Notes under the pieces: generated by a model | The model's database searches: none | The model's input: only the letters and a program-made list of their open reading frames with translations | Told to the model about the DNA's origin: nothing | In this document: positions 8,287 through 17,305 of the stretch, one piece after another | Layout of the letters: each line of letters begins with the position of its first letter | How positions within the stretch are numbered: the first letter of the stretch is position 1 | Assembly: GCA_934149365.1 (NCBI GenBank) | Contig: CAKPEI010000001.1 | Span: 1 to 64,000 of the forward strand | DNA from: an uncultured Clostridia bacterium | Lineage (GTDB): Bacteria; Bacillota; Clostridia; TANB77; CAG-465 | DNA: 64,000 nucleotides | Direction of reading: 5' to 3' | Program-made: the position numbers and the translations under genes

Positions 8287-10476
8287 ATGAAAAAAGGGGT
8301 AATAATAACTACAATATTAATTATTGCTGCAATTGTTGGATATATGATACTTTTAGAAGCAGAAGTTATACGAAACTATAAGATAAAAGAGTTTGACATT
8401 GTGGCAAATGTGGACAAGTCTGGGAATATGCGTGTTACAGAGGAAACAGAATATAGATTTAATGGCAAATATAATGGAATAACGATAACTCTTCCAGAAA
8501 AAGTTTCTAAAGATTATTATGGCAATATGACTAAAAATAGTATTAATAGTTCAATTTTTAAAGATGAATTATATAACAATGAAGGTTTAGAAGATGTTAG
8601 CATATATGTTGTAAGAAATGGTCAAAGAGAAAAATTAAGTGAGGTAGGCAGTGGTAGATTAGGACAAGATGGTATATACACCGTATCACGTGACTCAAAT
8701 GGATATATTACATATAAAATATATGAACCATCAAAAAATGAAAACAAAACATTTGTAATAGAATATACCTTAAAAAATGTTGCACTTAAACATAATGATG
8801 TGGCCGAAGTATTTTGGAATTTCGTGGGTGGAAATGTTGAATGTAAAATAGAAAATCTTAATATATCATTATCACTTGCTTCTGGTGATTTAGAAAATGT
8901 ATATATTCATGGGAATGAGTCTGGCAAGATTGAATATTTAAATAAAAATTCAGTAAAAGTAAATTACAAACAAGTAGGAAAAAGAGAGTTTGTAGGTGTG
9001 AGAGCTGTATTTCCTACAAGTAGTATAGTAGATTCTAAAAAATTGTCTAATCAAAGTGGAGCAAGTATTATAAAAGAACAGGAAGATGGTTATAAAGAAA
9101 AATCAAACATTAGAATTACATTAAATGTTGTTACAATAATTATAACAAGTGGTCTGTTGTTTTACTGGTTATACCTTCTTATTAGATATGAAAAAGATAT
9201 ATTGTACAAGCCAAGTGATTTTGATGAGATTAATATGCTTGAAAAGTACAATCCGATTATTTCTGCATGTATTGCCCAAAACAGAGATATGCACCCAAGA
9301 GATATACTTGCAGCATTGATAGATTTAGTTAATAGAGATGTTTTAACATTAAAAGCATACAAGAATATAAATGAAAAAAGTGGTAAAGAAGAAGTTAATT
9401 ATGAATTAAAGAAAAACCAAGAGTTCTTTAAGGATAGAGAAAAAGTAGCTAATTTAGATGATATAGATAATTGTATAATTGATATATTCTTTGGAGATAA
9501 TGGTACAATAGAGCTTAATCGTAGATTAAGAAAAATGCAAAATGATACGCCTACGGTGAAAAAAATAAATAAATTAGATGGTATTGTTGCTGATAAATTA
9601 GAACAGATTGGAGCGAATTTTGTAAGAGTACCTAATTGGATATTAACAATTAATAATATATTATTTGTTTTAATTGCGGTATATGTTATGTTTGTAGTAT
9701 CTGTTAATATAAGTTTGAGTTATTCAACTAATACTACGGCTAGCTATGAGATGGGAGAAAAGGCAATAACAGCGATGTTTTATGTTTTTGCTATATTTAT
9801 GGGTGCATTACCGCTTGTTGGCTTATTTGCTCAACTTGTTACAGGAATTGCAGTGTTCTTAAAAAACAAGGTAGATAAAGTAGCTTTTAAAATTAGTGGT
9901 AAAAAGTTAACACAAACTTTAGTACTGTTGGCTATATTATTTATAATTGTGTTTGCATTTGAAAGCTTGTTTGTACATCAATCACATATTATTATTTGTA
10001 CGATATTAATTATGATGGCTCTTACTATTATAGCGACAGATAATTTAATGAGTTCACATTCATTAAAGGCAAGAAATGACTATTTTTATTTAAAGGCGAT
10101 ACAAGATAAAATAGAGAATGGAAGTTTACTTGATGAAAAGGGAATAGAAAATCAAATTTTATGGGATAAATATTTGTCTTTTGCAATAGCATTAGGAGTA
10201 GGTAATGTTGCAAGTATGGTGGCTAAAATACCAGATATTAATGATTTGGTGTCTGAGTTTGATAATAATTCTGATAGACTTTATGATATATATACAAGAA
10301 GTAGAAATGATAATTTTAGAATAAGAGTAGAAAGAATTACAGATGCTATTAGATCAGCTAGTTCCGAATTTTCATCTGGCTCAGGTGGTTCTTCGTTTGG
10401 CGGTTCTTCCTCATCTTTTGGAGGAGGAGGCTTCTCCGGTGGAGGCGGCGGAGGCGGCGGCCGTGGAGCATTTTAA
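8287..10476 (+). CDS. DUF2207-family membrane protein
   Basis: This 729-residue protein has an N-terminal anchor or signal (about residues 5-25), a long extracytoplasmic domain (IKEFDIVANVDKSGNMRVTEE; EVFWNFVGG), membrane spans near residues 280-300 and 455-580, cytoplasmic linkers, and a C-terminal tail made almost entirely of Gly and Ser. This architecture is that of the DUF2207 family. Its function is unknown; a role in envelope biology is presumed. It begins a surface-gene block after the rplA terminator, behind an SD (atggagg). Confidence 0.85.
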   Translation: MKKGVIITTILIIAAIVGYMILLEAEVIRNYKIKEFDIVANVDKSGNMRVTEETEYRFNGKYNGITITLPEKVSKDYYGNMTKNSINSSIFKDELYNNEGLEDVSIYVVRNGQREKLSEVGSGRLGQDGIYTVSRDSNGYITYKIYEPSKNENKTFVIEYTLKNVALKHNDVAEVFWNFVGGNVECKIENLNISLSLASGDLENVYIHGNESGKIEYLNKNSVKVNYKQVGKREFVGVRAVFPTSSIVDSKKLSNQSGASIIKEQEDGYKEKSNIRITLNVVTIIITSGLLFYWLYLLIRYEKDILYKPSDFDEINMLEKYNPIISACIAQNRDMHPRDILAALIDLVNRDVLTLKAYKNINEKSGKEEVNYELKKNQEFFKDREKVANLDDIDNCIIDIFFGDNGTIELNRRLRKMQNDTPTVKKINKLDGIVADKLEQIGANFVRVPNWILTINNILFVLIAVYVMFVVSVNISLSYSTNTTASYEMGEKAITAMFYVFAIFMGALPLVGLFAQLVTGIAVFLKNKVDKVAFKISGKKLTQTLVLLAILFIIVFAFESLFVHQSHIIICTILIMMALTIIATDNLMSSHSLKARNDYFYLKAIQDKIENGSLLDEKGIENQILWDKYLSFAIALGVGNVASMVAKIPDINDLVSEFDNNSDRLYDIYTRSRNDNFRIRVERITDAIRSASSEFSSGSGGSSFGGSSSSFGGGGFSGGGGGGGGRGAF

Positions 10477-10563
10477 TAAATAGAAAATAAAGTGTAAAAT
10501 TAATATTGACTATTTTATAAAAAAGTAGTAAGGTATATAATATGATTTCAAGGGAGATAAAAC

Positions 10564-11394
10564 ATGGCAAATTATGATGTATATGAGTTGATAAAACCAG
10601 ATAAAGAAATAAGAAAAGGAAAAATAAAAAGAATAAGCAAGAAGGTATTTGTTACAGGACTTATAATACTATCATTAGTAATACTAGCTATTATATATTG
10701 GTTTTGTTTTATAAAGCCTAGTATATTAAATGCAAGAGAAAGTAAAGCAATATCTAATATTATAAATGAAGTTGATATATCTGAGGTTCCTCAAGAAGAA
10801 AAACAAGGGAAGTCGGATATGCAGGTTAAAGTTAGTGAGTTAAAGGAGCAATACCCGAATTTAGTGGCTTGGATAAAAATAGATGGAACACATATTGATT
10901 ATCCGGTAATGCAGTGGACAGATAATGAACATTACTTAACATATAGCTATAATGGAAATAAGTCAAAATTAGGCTCAATATATCTTCATAAAGATGCAGA
11001 TGTAAATAAACCAAGTTCTAATTTTATTATATATGGGCACAATATAACAACGGGAGTGATGTTTAACGAACTTTTAGATTATAAAAAACAAAGTTTCTAT
11101 AATGACCATAAGATTATAAAATTCACAACTGAAAATAAAGATGCAGAGTATGAAATTGTATCTGTATTTACTACAAGAGTATATAGAGATAATGAAAATG
11201 CATTTAAATATTATAGATTTATAAATGCATCAAATGAAGCAGAGTATAACGATTACATAAGTAATGTAAAGAAATTAGCTTTATATAATACAGGAATAGA
11301 TGCTAAGTATGGTGATCAATTAATAACTCTTACAACATGTGAATATAGTCAAAAGAATGGAAGAATAGTAATAGTTGCAAGAGAAAAGAAATAG
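10564..11394 (+). CDS. Class B sortase
   Basis: This membrane transpeptidase links surface proteins to the cell wall or to pilins. The 276-residue protein has an N-terminal membrane anchor (about residues 30-52) and a sortase domain with the expected triad: His in IYGHN, Cys in TLTTCEYS and Arg in GRIVIVARE. Features such as AWIKIDGTHIDYPVMQ and IYLHKDAD match class B. The wall protein at 12341 is a plausible client. The SD is aagggag. Confidence 0.9.
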   Translation: MANYDVYELIKPDKEIRKGKIKRISKKVFVTGLIILSLVILAIIYWFCFIKPSILNARESKAISNIINEVDISEVPQEEKQGKSDMQVKVSELKEQYPNLVAWIKIDGTHIDYPVMQWTDNEHYLTYSYNGNKSKLGSIYLHKDADVNKPSSNFIIYGHNITTGVMFNELLDYKKQSFYNDHKIIKFTTENKDAEYEIVSVFTTRVYRDNENAFKYYRFINASNEAEYNDYISNVKKLALYNTGIDAKYGDQLITLTTCEYSQKNGRIVIVAREKK

Positions 11395-11408
11395 TTCCAA
11401 ATTTTTAA

Positions 11409-11439
11409 GCAGTGTAGTTTTTATACTACGCTGTTTTTT
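11409..11439 (+). terminator. Terminator after the sortase gene
   Basis: A stem CAGTGTAGT pairing with ACTACGCTG (one mismatch) is followed by TTTTTT. Confidence 0.75.
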
Positions 11440-11491
11440 ATGATATAATTATAATACACACTATATATTGTGTAACTAAAAGAGGTAAGAA

Positions 11492-12184
11492 ATGATTAAT
11501 AAAAAGGTAATTACAGCAATTATACTTGCTGCAGGAAATAGCACAAGATTTGGAAAGAATAGTAATAAAAATTTTGAGATGTTAAACGGGAAAGAAGTGC
11601 TAATTTATAGTTTGGAGGCTTTTAATAAAAACACATATGTAGATAATATAATAGTAGCAGTAAAAGAATGTGAAATGAAAAAAGTTCAGCATGTCATAAA
11701 TAAATGTACATTAACTAAGAGAGTGGATGTAATAATCGGTGGAAATACTAGGAAACAGTCTGTATACAACTGTATCAGAAATATAAATTCAGATATAGTT
11801 ATTATTCATGATGGTGCTAGACCATTAATAAAGCAAAAATATATAACAGAGTGCATTCAAAATATGGAAAAATTTAAAGGCGTAACGATTGGCGTAAAGT
11901 CAAAAGATACAGTCAAAATTACTGATGCAAATGATATAGTTGTTAATACACCAAACAGAAGTAACACATGGCTTATTCAAACTCCGCAATGCTTTAATAG
12001 AAATATATTATTAAACATGCATGAGAAGTATAAAAATGATGACGCGACAGATGATTGTTCATTATTAGAAAAAGATGGGTATCAGATTAAGATTGTGCAA
12101 GGAGATTATAGTAATATAAAAATTACAACAGAAGATGATTTAAATATAATAAAAGAGTTGTACGATATGGAGTTAAAAAATTGA
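11492..12184 (+). CDS. ispD: 2-C-methyl-D-erythritol 4-phosphate cytidylyltransferase
   Basis: IspD adds CMP to MEP in the non-mevalonate isoprenoid pathway. The 230-residue protein has the nucleotide-binding loop AIILAAGNSTRFGK, the IIHDGARPLI motif and QTPQCF. The length is normal. A wall-teichoic CDP-ribitol cytidylyltransferase is a related alternative, but no TarJ-like partner is nearby. The SD is gaggtaag. Confidence 0.85.
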   Translation: MINKKVITAIILAAGNSTRFGKNSNKNFEMLNGKEVLIYSLEAFNKNTYVDNIIVAVKECEMKKVQHVINKCTLTKRVDVIIGGNTRKQSVYNCIRNINSDIVIIHDGARPLIKQKYITECIQNMEKFKGVTIGVKSKDTVKITDANDIVVNTPNRSNTWLIQTPQCFNRNILLNMHEKYKNDDATDDCSLLEKDGYQIKIVQGDYSNIKITTEDDLNIIKELYDMELKN

Positions 12185-12280
12185 TTTAAGGCCTATTTAA
12201 AATATAATTATTGTTTAAGTTCTAATTTTACACGCATTTTTAGTATAATATAATAAATTTATAATTATTTTGTAACAAAG

Positions 12281-12309
12281 TTGACATAATCCCATAATTA
12301 TGCTATAAT
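12281..12309 (+). promoter_or_regulatory. Promoter of the Ig-repeat wall protein
   Basis: Consensus TTGACA (12281-12286), 17-bp spacer, TATAAT (12304-12309), 31 nt ahead of the ATG. This is one of the strongest promoters in the window. Confidence 0.8.
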
Positions 12310-12340
12310 ATTCATATATCGTATTTATGGAGGGAATAAA

Positions 12341-13627
12341 ATGAAAAAATTAATTGGAAAAACAATAACAATATTTCTTTTAATGGCAGTTGTAGTATCA
12401 AATTTGCCAGTAGGAACTATTGCTGCTGCTGTTAGACCATCAGTTTCAGTAAGTGCACCTAGCACAACTTCTGTAACAGAAGGTTCATCAGTTTCATATA
12501 CAGTAACATTTTCAAATGCAGATGATGTAAAATTATCAGCTTCATATGTTAACTTAAATGGATTTACAGCAAATGTAGGTATATCTGGAAATGGAAATAC
12601 TAGAACTATTACATTATCAAATGTACAAGGTACAGCTGGTAGAAAAACTATATCTATAAAATCTGGGGCAGCTAAAAATGCAACAGGTAATTCTTTAGCA
12701 ACACCAAATAGTGTATCTTTTACATTAAGTGCTCAAAGTATTACACCTAGTAACCCAACTACTCCAAGCACTCCAAGCACTCCTAGTACTTCAGCAGATA
12801 GAGTAAGACCATCAGTTTCAGTAAGTGCGCCAAGTGCAACAACTATAAATGTTGGTGGAACAGTTAAATACACTATAACTTTTGCAGATAATACTGCTGT
12901 AACAAGAGTTAATTTATCATCAGCATATGTTAACTTAAATGGTTTCACAGCTGATGTTGCAGTATCAGGAAGTGGAAATGCTAGAACTGTTACATTATCA
13001 AATGTACAAGGTACAGCTGGTAGAAAAACAATATCTATAAAAGCGGGAGCAGCAGAAGATGCAGCGGGTAACGCTTCAATAGCAACACCAAACAGTGTAT
13101 CTTTTACTTTAGTTTCAAATAGTGCGTCTAGTAGATCTGATAATGTAAGACCATCAATATCTATAAGTGAACCTAGTGTAAGAGAAGTGTATGCTGGTGG
13201 CTCAGTTTCTTATGTTATAACTTTTGCAGACAACAGAGCAGTAACAAGAGTTAACTTATCACAAGCATACTTAATCTTCAATGGTTTCACAGCTGATGTT
13301 ACAATAACAGGAAGTGGAAACACTAGAACAGTTACATTATCAAATGTACAAGGTGAAGTAGGAAAGAATTACAACATAGTTGTAAAAGCAGGAGCAGCTG
13401 AAGATGCAGCAGGTAACGGAACAATACAAACTCCTCATTCAATATCTTTCCAAATAATACAAAAAGGAAGTAACTCAACACCAAATACAAACACAAATGA
13501 TTCAAGCAAATTAGATGGAGAACCTAATACAGGTGTAGAAAGCTTACCAGTACTACCAATAATGGGTGGAGCTGCAGCAGTTCTTACAACAATAGGTTAT
13601 GTAGTTACTAAAAAAATATATGGCTAA
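12341..13627 (+). CDS. Cell-wall protein with three Ig-like repeats and a sorting-signal-like C-terminus
   Basis: A signal peptide (about residues 1-30) leads into three homologous repeats of about 100 residues (near 31-130, 157-257 and 267-372), each opening with VRPS(V/I)S and containing GFTA(N/D)V and RT(I/V)TLSNVQG. A Thr/Ser/Pro linker separates repeats 1 and 2. The C-terminus has EPNTGVESLP, a hydrophobic stretch and KKIYG, resembling a sortase signal although not canonical LPXTG. The sortase 1.8 kb upstream is the likely processing enzyme. The function is probably structural or adhesive. Confidence 0.75.
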   Translation: MKKLIGKTITIFLLMAVVVSNLPVGTIAAAVRPSVSVSAPSTTSVTEGSSVSYTVTFSNADDVKLSASYVNLNGFTANVGISGNGNTRTITLSNVQGTAGRKTISIKSGAAKNATGNSLATPNSVSFTLSAQSITPSNPTTPSTPSTPSTSADRVRPSVSVSAPSATTINVGGTVKYTITFADNTAVTRVNLSSAYVNLNGFTADVAVSGSGNARTVTLSNVQGTAGRKTISIKAGAAEDAAGNASIATPNSVSFTLVSNSASSRSDNVRPSISISEPSVREVYAGGSVSYVITFADNRAVTRVNLSQAYLIFNGFTADVTITGSGNTRTVTLSNVQGEVGKNYNIVVKAGAAEDAAGNGTIQTPHSISFQIIQKGSNSTPNTNTNDSSKLDGEPNTGVESLPVLPIMGGAAAVLTTIGYVVTKKIYG

Positions 13628-13635
13628 AATAAATT

Positions 13636-13666
13636 AAAGAGATGCGAAAAAGCATCTCTTTTTTGT
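13636..13666. terminator. Terminator between convergent genes
   Basis: A 9-bp stem (AAGAGATGC/GCATCTCTT) with loop GAAAAA is followed by TTTTTT. Confidence 0.9.
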
Positions 13667-13667
13667 G

Positions 13668-14816
13668 TTATATTTTAGCATCTGTTGGTATCTCATTATA
13701 TGGTAAGGCACCATAAACTAAGATACCAATATTATCAGAATAAATTTTATTAAATTGAGATATTGGCAGAGGATTTACTCCTATACCTGCTTCTATTGTA
13801 TAACCCGGTTTGTTGTACGTTTGTATATACCAATCTTTGAGTCCAGCGAAACTAGATGAAAAAGGTGTTGTCTCTACAGAGTAACCACTAACTTTTGAAA
13901 ATATATTTGCATATTCGGATGAATACTTAGGTGAATAATTTAAAAAGTTAGGATATATAACTGCTCCCTGTGTATGGTAAGTAAGCATTAAAGAAAAAGA
14001 ATTAGAATGTATAAAATCATAAATTGCTAAAGCTTCAGGAGCTTCTAGTGGAAAATTACCCACAAAATCTCTAGGGGCAGGAGAGGTATAACCATTTGAA
14101 TATTTTATTTCCTTCGCTTCTTCCCATTTTGCTGGAAATTGAAGGTTTAAATCTATTCCTTGTATGTTTGCTTTCCAACCATCAGGAAATGGAATTGAAG
14201 GGTAGTTTTGAGCTATATTCTTAGCATATATATATTCATTTGAATGAGTATCAATATCCTTTGTGACTAAGTCTACACCATCAGGATTTAACATTGGAAC
14301 AATGTATATTGAAGAAAGTTCATATATTTTTTTAGTTGGAATGTTATATATGCTTTCTTCTTTGAGGTAAGCATCACAAAAATCTTGTATAAATTTCATG
14401 AGTACAGGTGAAGTTATCCATTCATTCGCATGGGTAGAGGCAACATATATCACTTTATTTTTACCGTACCCTATTTGTATATACGGAATTTCTTTTCCCA
14501 TTACGCTTGTTCCAATGTTTCCAAAGTCCAGGAATGTATATTTTAATCTAAATCTTTGTAAATTTAACAGCATAATATCATAAGAATAAGGTATATCTGT
14601 TGTAATAGTGGCATATGGGACTAATGCATTCCAAGTAGATACATCTACAATACCAGTTGTATCTAAGCTTGTTTTTTCTTGAAATGCTACAACTGCATTT
14701 TTTGTGTTATTGCCAAATATTCCATCTACATTGCCTGTATATGTTCCGATATTTTTAAGAAGTAATTGTAAGTATTTGACTTGATTTGAGCGACTTCCAA
14801 ATTTTAATGTTTTCAA
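13668..14816 (-). CDS. M14-family peptidase with peptidoglycan-binding domain
   Basis: This is a probable gamma-D-glutamyl-meso-diaminopimelate peptidase-type enzyme acting on peptidoglycan peptides. An N-terminal PG_binding_1 domain (LKFGSRSNQVKYLQ, DGIFGNNTKNAVVAFQ) precedes a zinc carboxypeptidase domain with ASTHANEW (HxxE), the third zinc His in LTYHTQG and the catalytic Glu in YTIEAGIG. No signal peptide is visible, so export may be by another route. The start is read as TTG at 14816 behind ggtgat; the GTG three codons earlier overlaps the SD. Confidence 0.85.
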   Translation of the reverse strand: MKTLKFGSRSNQVKYLQLLLKNIGTYTGNVDGIFGNNTKNAVVAFQEKTSLDTTGIVDVSTWNALVPYATITTDIPYSYDIMLLNLQRFRLKYTFLDFGNIGTSVMGKEIPYIQIGYGKNKVIYVASTHANEWITSPVLMKFIQDFCDAYLKEESIYNIPTKKIYELSSIYIVPMLNPDGVDLVTKDIDTHSNEYIYAKNIAQNYPSIPFPDGWKANIQGIDLNLQFPAKWEEAKEIKYSNGYTSPAPRDFVGNFPLEAPEALAIYDFIHSNSFSLMLTYHTQGAVIYPNFLNYSPKYSSEYANIFSKVSGYSVETTPFSSSFAGLKDWYIQTYNKPGYTIEAGIGVNPLPISQFNKIYSDNIGILVYGALPYNEIPTDAKI

Positions 14817-14878
14817 TATAATCACCTATTTTAATATATGTGTATTTAATAAATATATGAAATTTGTAAAATAAAATA

Positions 14879-14907
14879 TTGACTAAAATAAAAATATATA
14901 GTAAGAT
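14879..14907 (+). promoter_or_regulatory. Promoter of leader A
   Basis: TTGACT (14879-14884), 17-bp spacer, TAAGAT (14902-14907). The same layout recurs at 17047, 38589 and 50177 in front of the other three pilin-like leaders. Confidence 0.7.
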
Positions 14908-14943
14908 AAATACATAAAAAATATCACAAGAGGTGAAAATAAA

Positions 14944-15024
<81 letters not shown>

Positions 15025-15079
15025 AAATGAGCTAGATAGAGGTTTCTGCGCTCAAAAAACAGATGTATTGGATAATAGA

Positions 15080-15115
15080 AAGTTAGTTATACAGTAATGT
15101 ATAGCTAGCTTTTTT
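15080..15115 (+). terminator. Leader terminator A
   Basis: A 14-bp stem (AAGTTAGTTATACA with TGTATAGCTAGCTT, two G-U pairs) and 4-nt loop are followed by a T-run. It sits between leader peptide A and the pilin-like gene, so it must be read through or opened for that gene to be expressed from the leader promoter. Confidence 0.85.
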
Positions 15116-15139
15116 GCGTGTTAATGGAGGAAGGTATAT

Positions 15140-17035
15140 ATGAAAACGAAGGTAAAATTAAAAAATGGAATATCACTAATAGTACTAGTGATAACAATAA
15201 TAGTAATGATAGTATTAGCAGGAGCAGTGATACTAGCATTAAGCAATAGTGGAATAATAGAAAAAGCAACAAGCTCGGCATTTAAGACGGATGTAAAAAC
15301 AATAAAAGAAGAATATGAATACAAAATGGCAGAGCTAAAGCTAAATGATGAGACATTTGACCAAGCGACATTAAATGCTTCAGATACAACATTAAGTTAT
15401 AATACAAAAACAGAAGAAGGTGGAAACCTATACAGTATAGTGCCGACAGCAGAAAAGTATAAAGATGAGTTTGAAGTAAGAGATGGAGTGCTAAGATACA
15501 AAGGAGAAAATTACAAAAAGTTAAATTGGGCAGAAGAAGTAGGAATAACAACAAATAGATATGAAATAGTAGATGGAGTATTATTATCATCAAACGCAAA
15601 CTTGCTACTAGTGGGAACAGATGGTAAGATAAGAATACCAAGTAATGTAGTAAAGATAGGAGAGGGAGCATTTAGTAATGTAGACGGATTAAAAGAAGTA
15701 ACAATACCTGGCAATGTAAAAGAAATAGGACAAAACGCATTTTCAAGTAACAAAACATTAGAAAAAGTTGTAATGGAAGATGGTGTTAAAACAATAGGTA
15801 AGAGTGCTTTTAATCATTGTGTTTCACTTAAAAGTGTAACAATGACAGATAGTGTTACTGAACTTGGTAGTTTATCTTTTGACTTTTGTTTTAAGCTTGA
15901 AAATATTATATTATCAAATAATATAACTAAAATAACTACTAATTTTGGATATTGTTATGAATTAAAGGAACTAAAATTGCCTAAAAATATAACTGAAATA
16001 AAAAGTTCTTTTAAGTATGCAAATATTAATAAATTAACAATACCAAAGAGCTTATCAAGCATAGTAGATTGTTTTAGTGAAGTAAATGAAATAACAATAG
16101 AAAGTGGCAATAACTATTTTGAGGTTGATGATGGAATACTTTACACTAAGGGAAAAGGAGAATTAATATATATCACTAAATCTAAAAGAGATGAAACTTC
16201 GATAACAATACCTGAAAAGGTTATTACCTTGAATGCTAATGCATTTTCAAATAGTAAGTTTGAAGTAATAAACTTACCATCAACACTTACTGAAATAACA
16301 GGATATTTTAGTTCTAAAAATTTAAAAGAAATAAATATTTCAGATAGTAATACAATATATAAAAGTAGTAATGGTTCGCTATATAATAAAAATATGACAG
16401 AAACAATAGCAATAATATCAGATGAAAAATTGGTTAATGTACCAAATGGTGTTACAACAATAGGTTCAAATTCGATGATATTATGTCAAAATGCTGAGAA
16501 AATAGTTTTTCCCGAGAGTGTAACTACAATATTAGGAAATGCTGTTGCAGCTAGTACTACAGAAATTGAATTGGGGTCAAAAGTAAGCAACATAAAAGAG
16601 CTTCCGTTTGGCGCAAATAATATTGTAGAAAAAGTTACTATAAATGCTGGTAATCAAACATATTCAGCAGATAATAACTATATATACAAATTAAATTCAT
16701 CAAAACAAAAAGAAAAAATAGTTTATGCAATAACTAAAGAAAAGGAACTAACTGTGCCAGATGGAATTGATGAAATATGTGATTATGCCTTTCATAACAA
16801 ACAAATTACCAAAGTTATTTTACCTAATACATTGAAGAAAATAGGAATAGCTAGTTTTTCAGCATCTCTTTTAGAAAATATAGAAATACCAAGTAGTGTT
16901 GACACTATAGGAAGTGATGCATTTGCTACTTCTACGTTAAAAGAAATAAAAATAAATAAGAAAAAAGGAAGTATAAGTGGAGCGCCTTGGGGAGCTCCAA
17001 TAGGGGAAAGAGCAATAACATGGACTCAAAATTAA
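15140..17035 (+). CDS. Pilin-like N-terminus fused to BspA-type leucine-rich repeats (paralogue 1)
   Basis: This 631-residue protein starts with a short basic peptide and a prepilin-like hydrophobic helix (G-ISLIVLVITIIVMIVLAG, about residues 11-30); the Glu usual at mature position 5 is absent. After about 160 residues come LRR_5/BspA-type repeats of about 23 residues (LKEVTIPGNVKEIGQNAF style). Such repeats mediate adhesion or host binding in other species. The first ~210 and last ~30 residues are nearly the same as in the 17306 paralogue; the middle differs. Its own SD (ggaggaagg) follows leader A and its terminator. Confidence 0.85.
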   Translation: MKTKVKLKNGISLIVLVITIIVMIVLAGAVILALSNSGIIEKATSSAFKTDVKTIKEEYEYKMAELKLNDETFDQATLNASDTTLSYNTKTEEGGNLYSIVPTAEKYKDEFEVRDGVLRYKGENYKKLNWAEEVGITTNRYEIVDGVLLSSNANLLLVGTDGKIRIPSNVVKIGEGAFSNVDGLKEVTIPGNVKEIGQNAFSSNKTLEKVVMEDGVKTIGKSAFNHCVSLKSVTMTDSVTELGSLSFDFCFKLENIILSNNITKITTNFGYCYELKELKLPKNITEIKSSFKYANINKLTIPKSLSSIVDCFSEVNEITIESGNNYFEVDDGILYTKGKGELIYITKSKRDETSITIPEKVITLNANAFSNSKFEVINLPSTLTEITGYFSSKNLKEINISDSNTIYKSSNGSLYNKNMTETIAIISDEKLVNVPNGVTTIGSNSMILCQNAEKIVFPESVTTILGNAVAASTTEIELGSKVSNIKELPFGANNIVEKVTINAGNQTYSADNNYIYKLNSSKQKEKIVYAITKEKELTVPDGIDEICDYAFHNKQITKVILPNTLKKIGIASFSASLLENIEIPSSVDTIGSDAFATSTLKEIKINKKKGSISGAPWGAPIGERAITWTQN

Positions 17036-17046
17036 TTAAAAAACAG

Positions 17047-17075
17047 TTGACTAAAATAAAAATATATAGTAAGAT
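17047..17075 (+). promoter_or_regulatory. Promoter of leader B
   Basis: TTGACT (17047-17052), 17-bp spacer, TAAGAT (17070-17075), beginning 12 nt after the stop of the previous gene and almost identical to promoter A. Confidence 0.7.
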
Positions 17076-17112
17076 AAATACATAAAAAAACATTACAAGA
17101 GGTGAAAATGAA

Positions 17113-17249
<137 letters not shown>

Positions 17250-17262
<13 letters not shown>

Positions 17263-17284
17263 AAAATACATAGCTAGCTTTTTT
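17250..17284 (+). terminator. Leader terminator B
   Basis: A 12-bp stem (GTTAGTTATGTA with TACATAGCTAGC, G-U pairs included), loop of five A, then a T-run. The stop codon of leader peptide B overlaps the top of the left arm. Confidence 0.83.
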
Positions 17285-17305
17285 GCGTGTTAATGGAGGA
17301 AAGTA

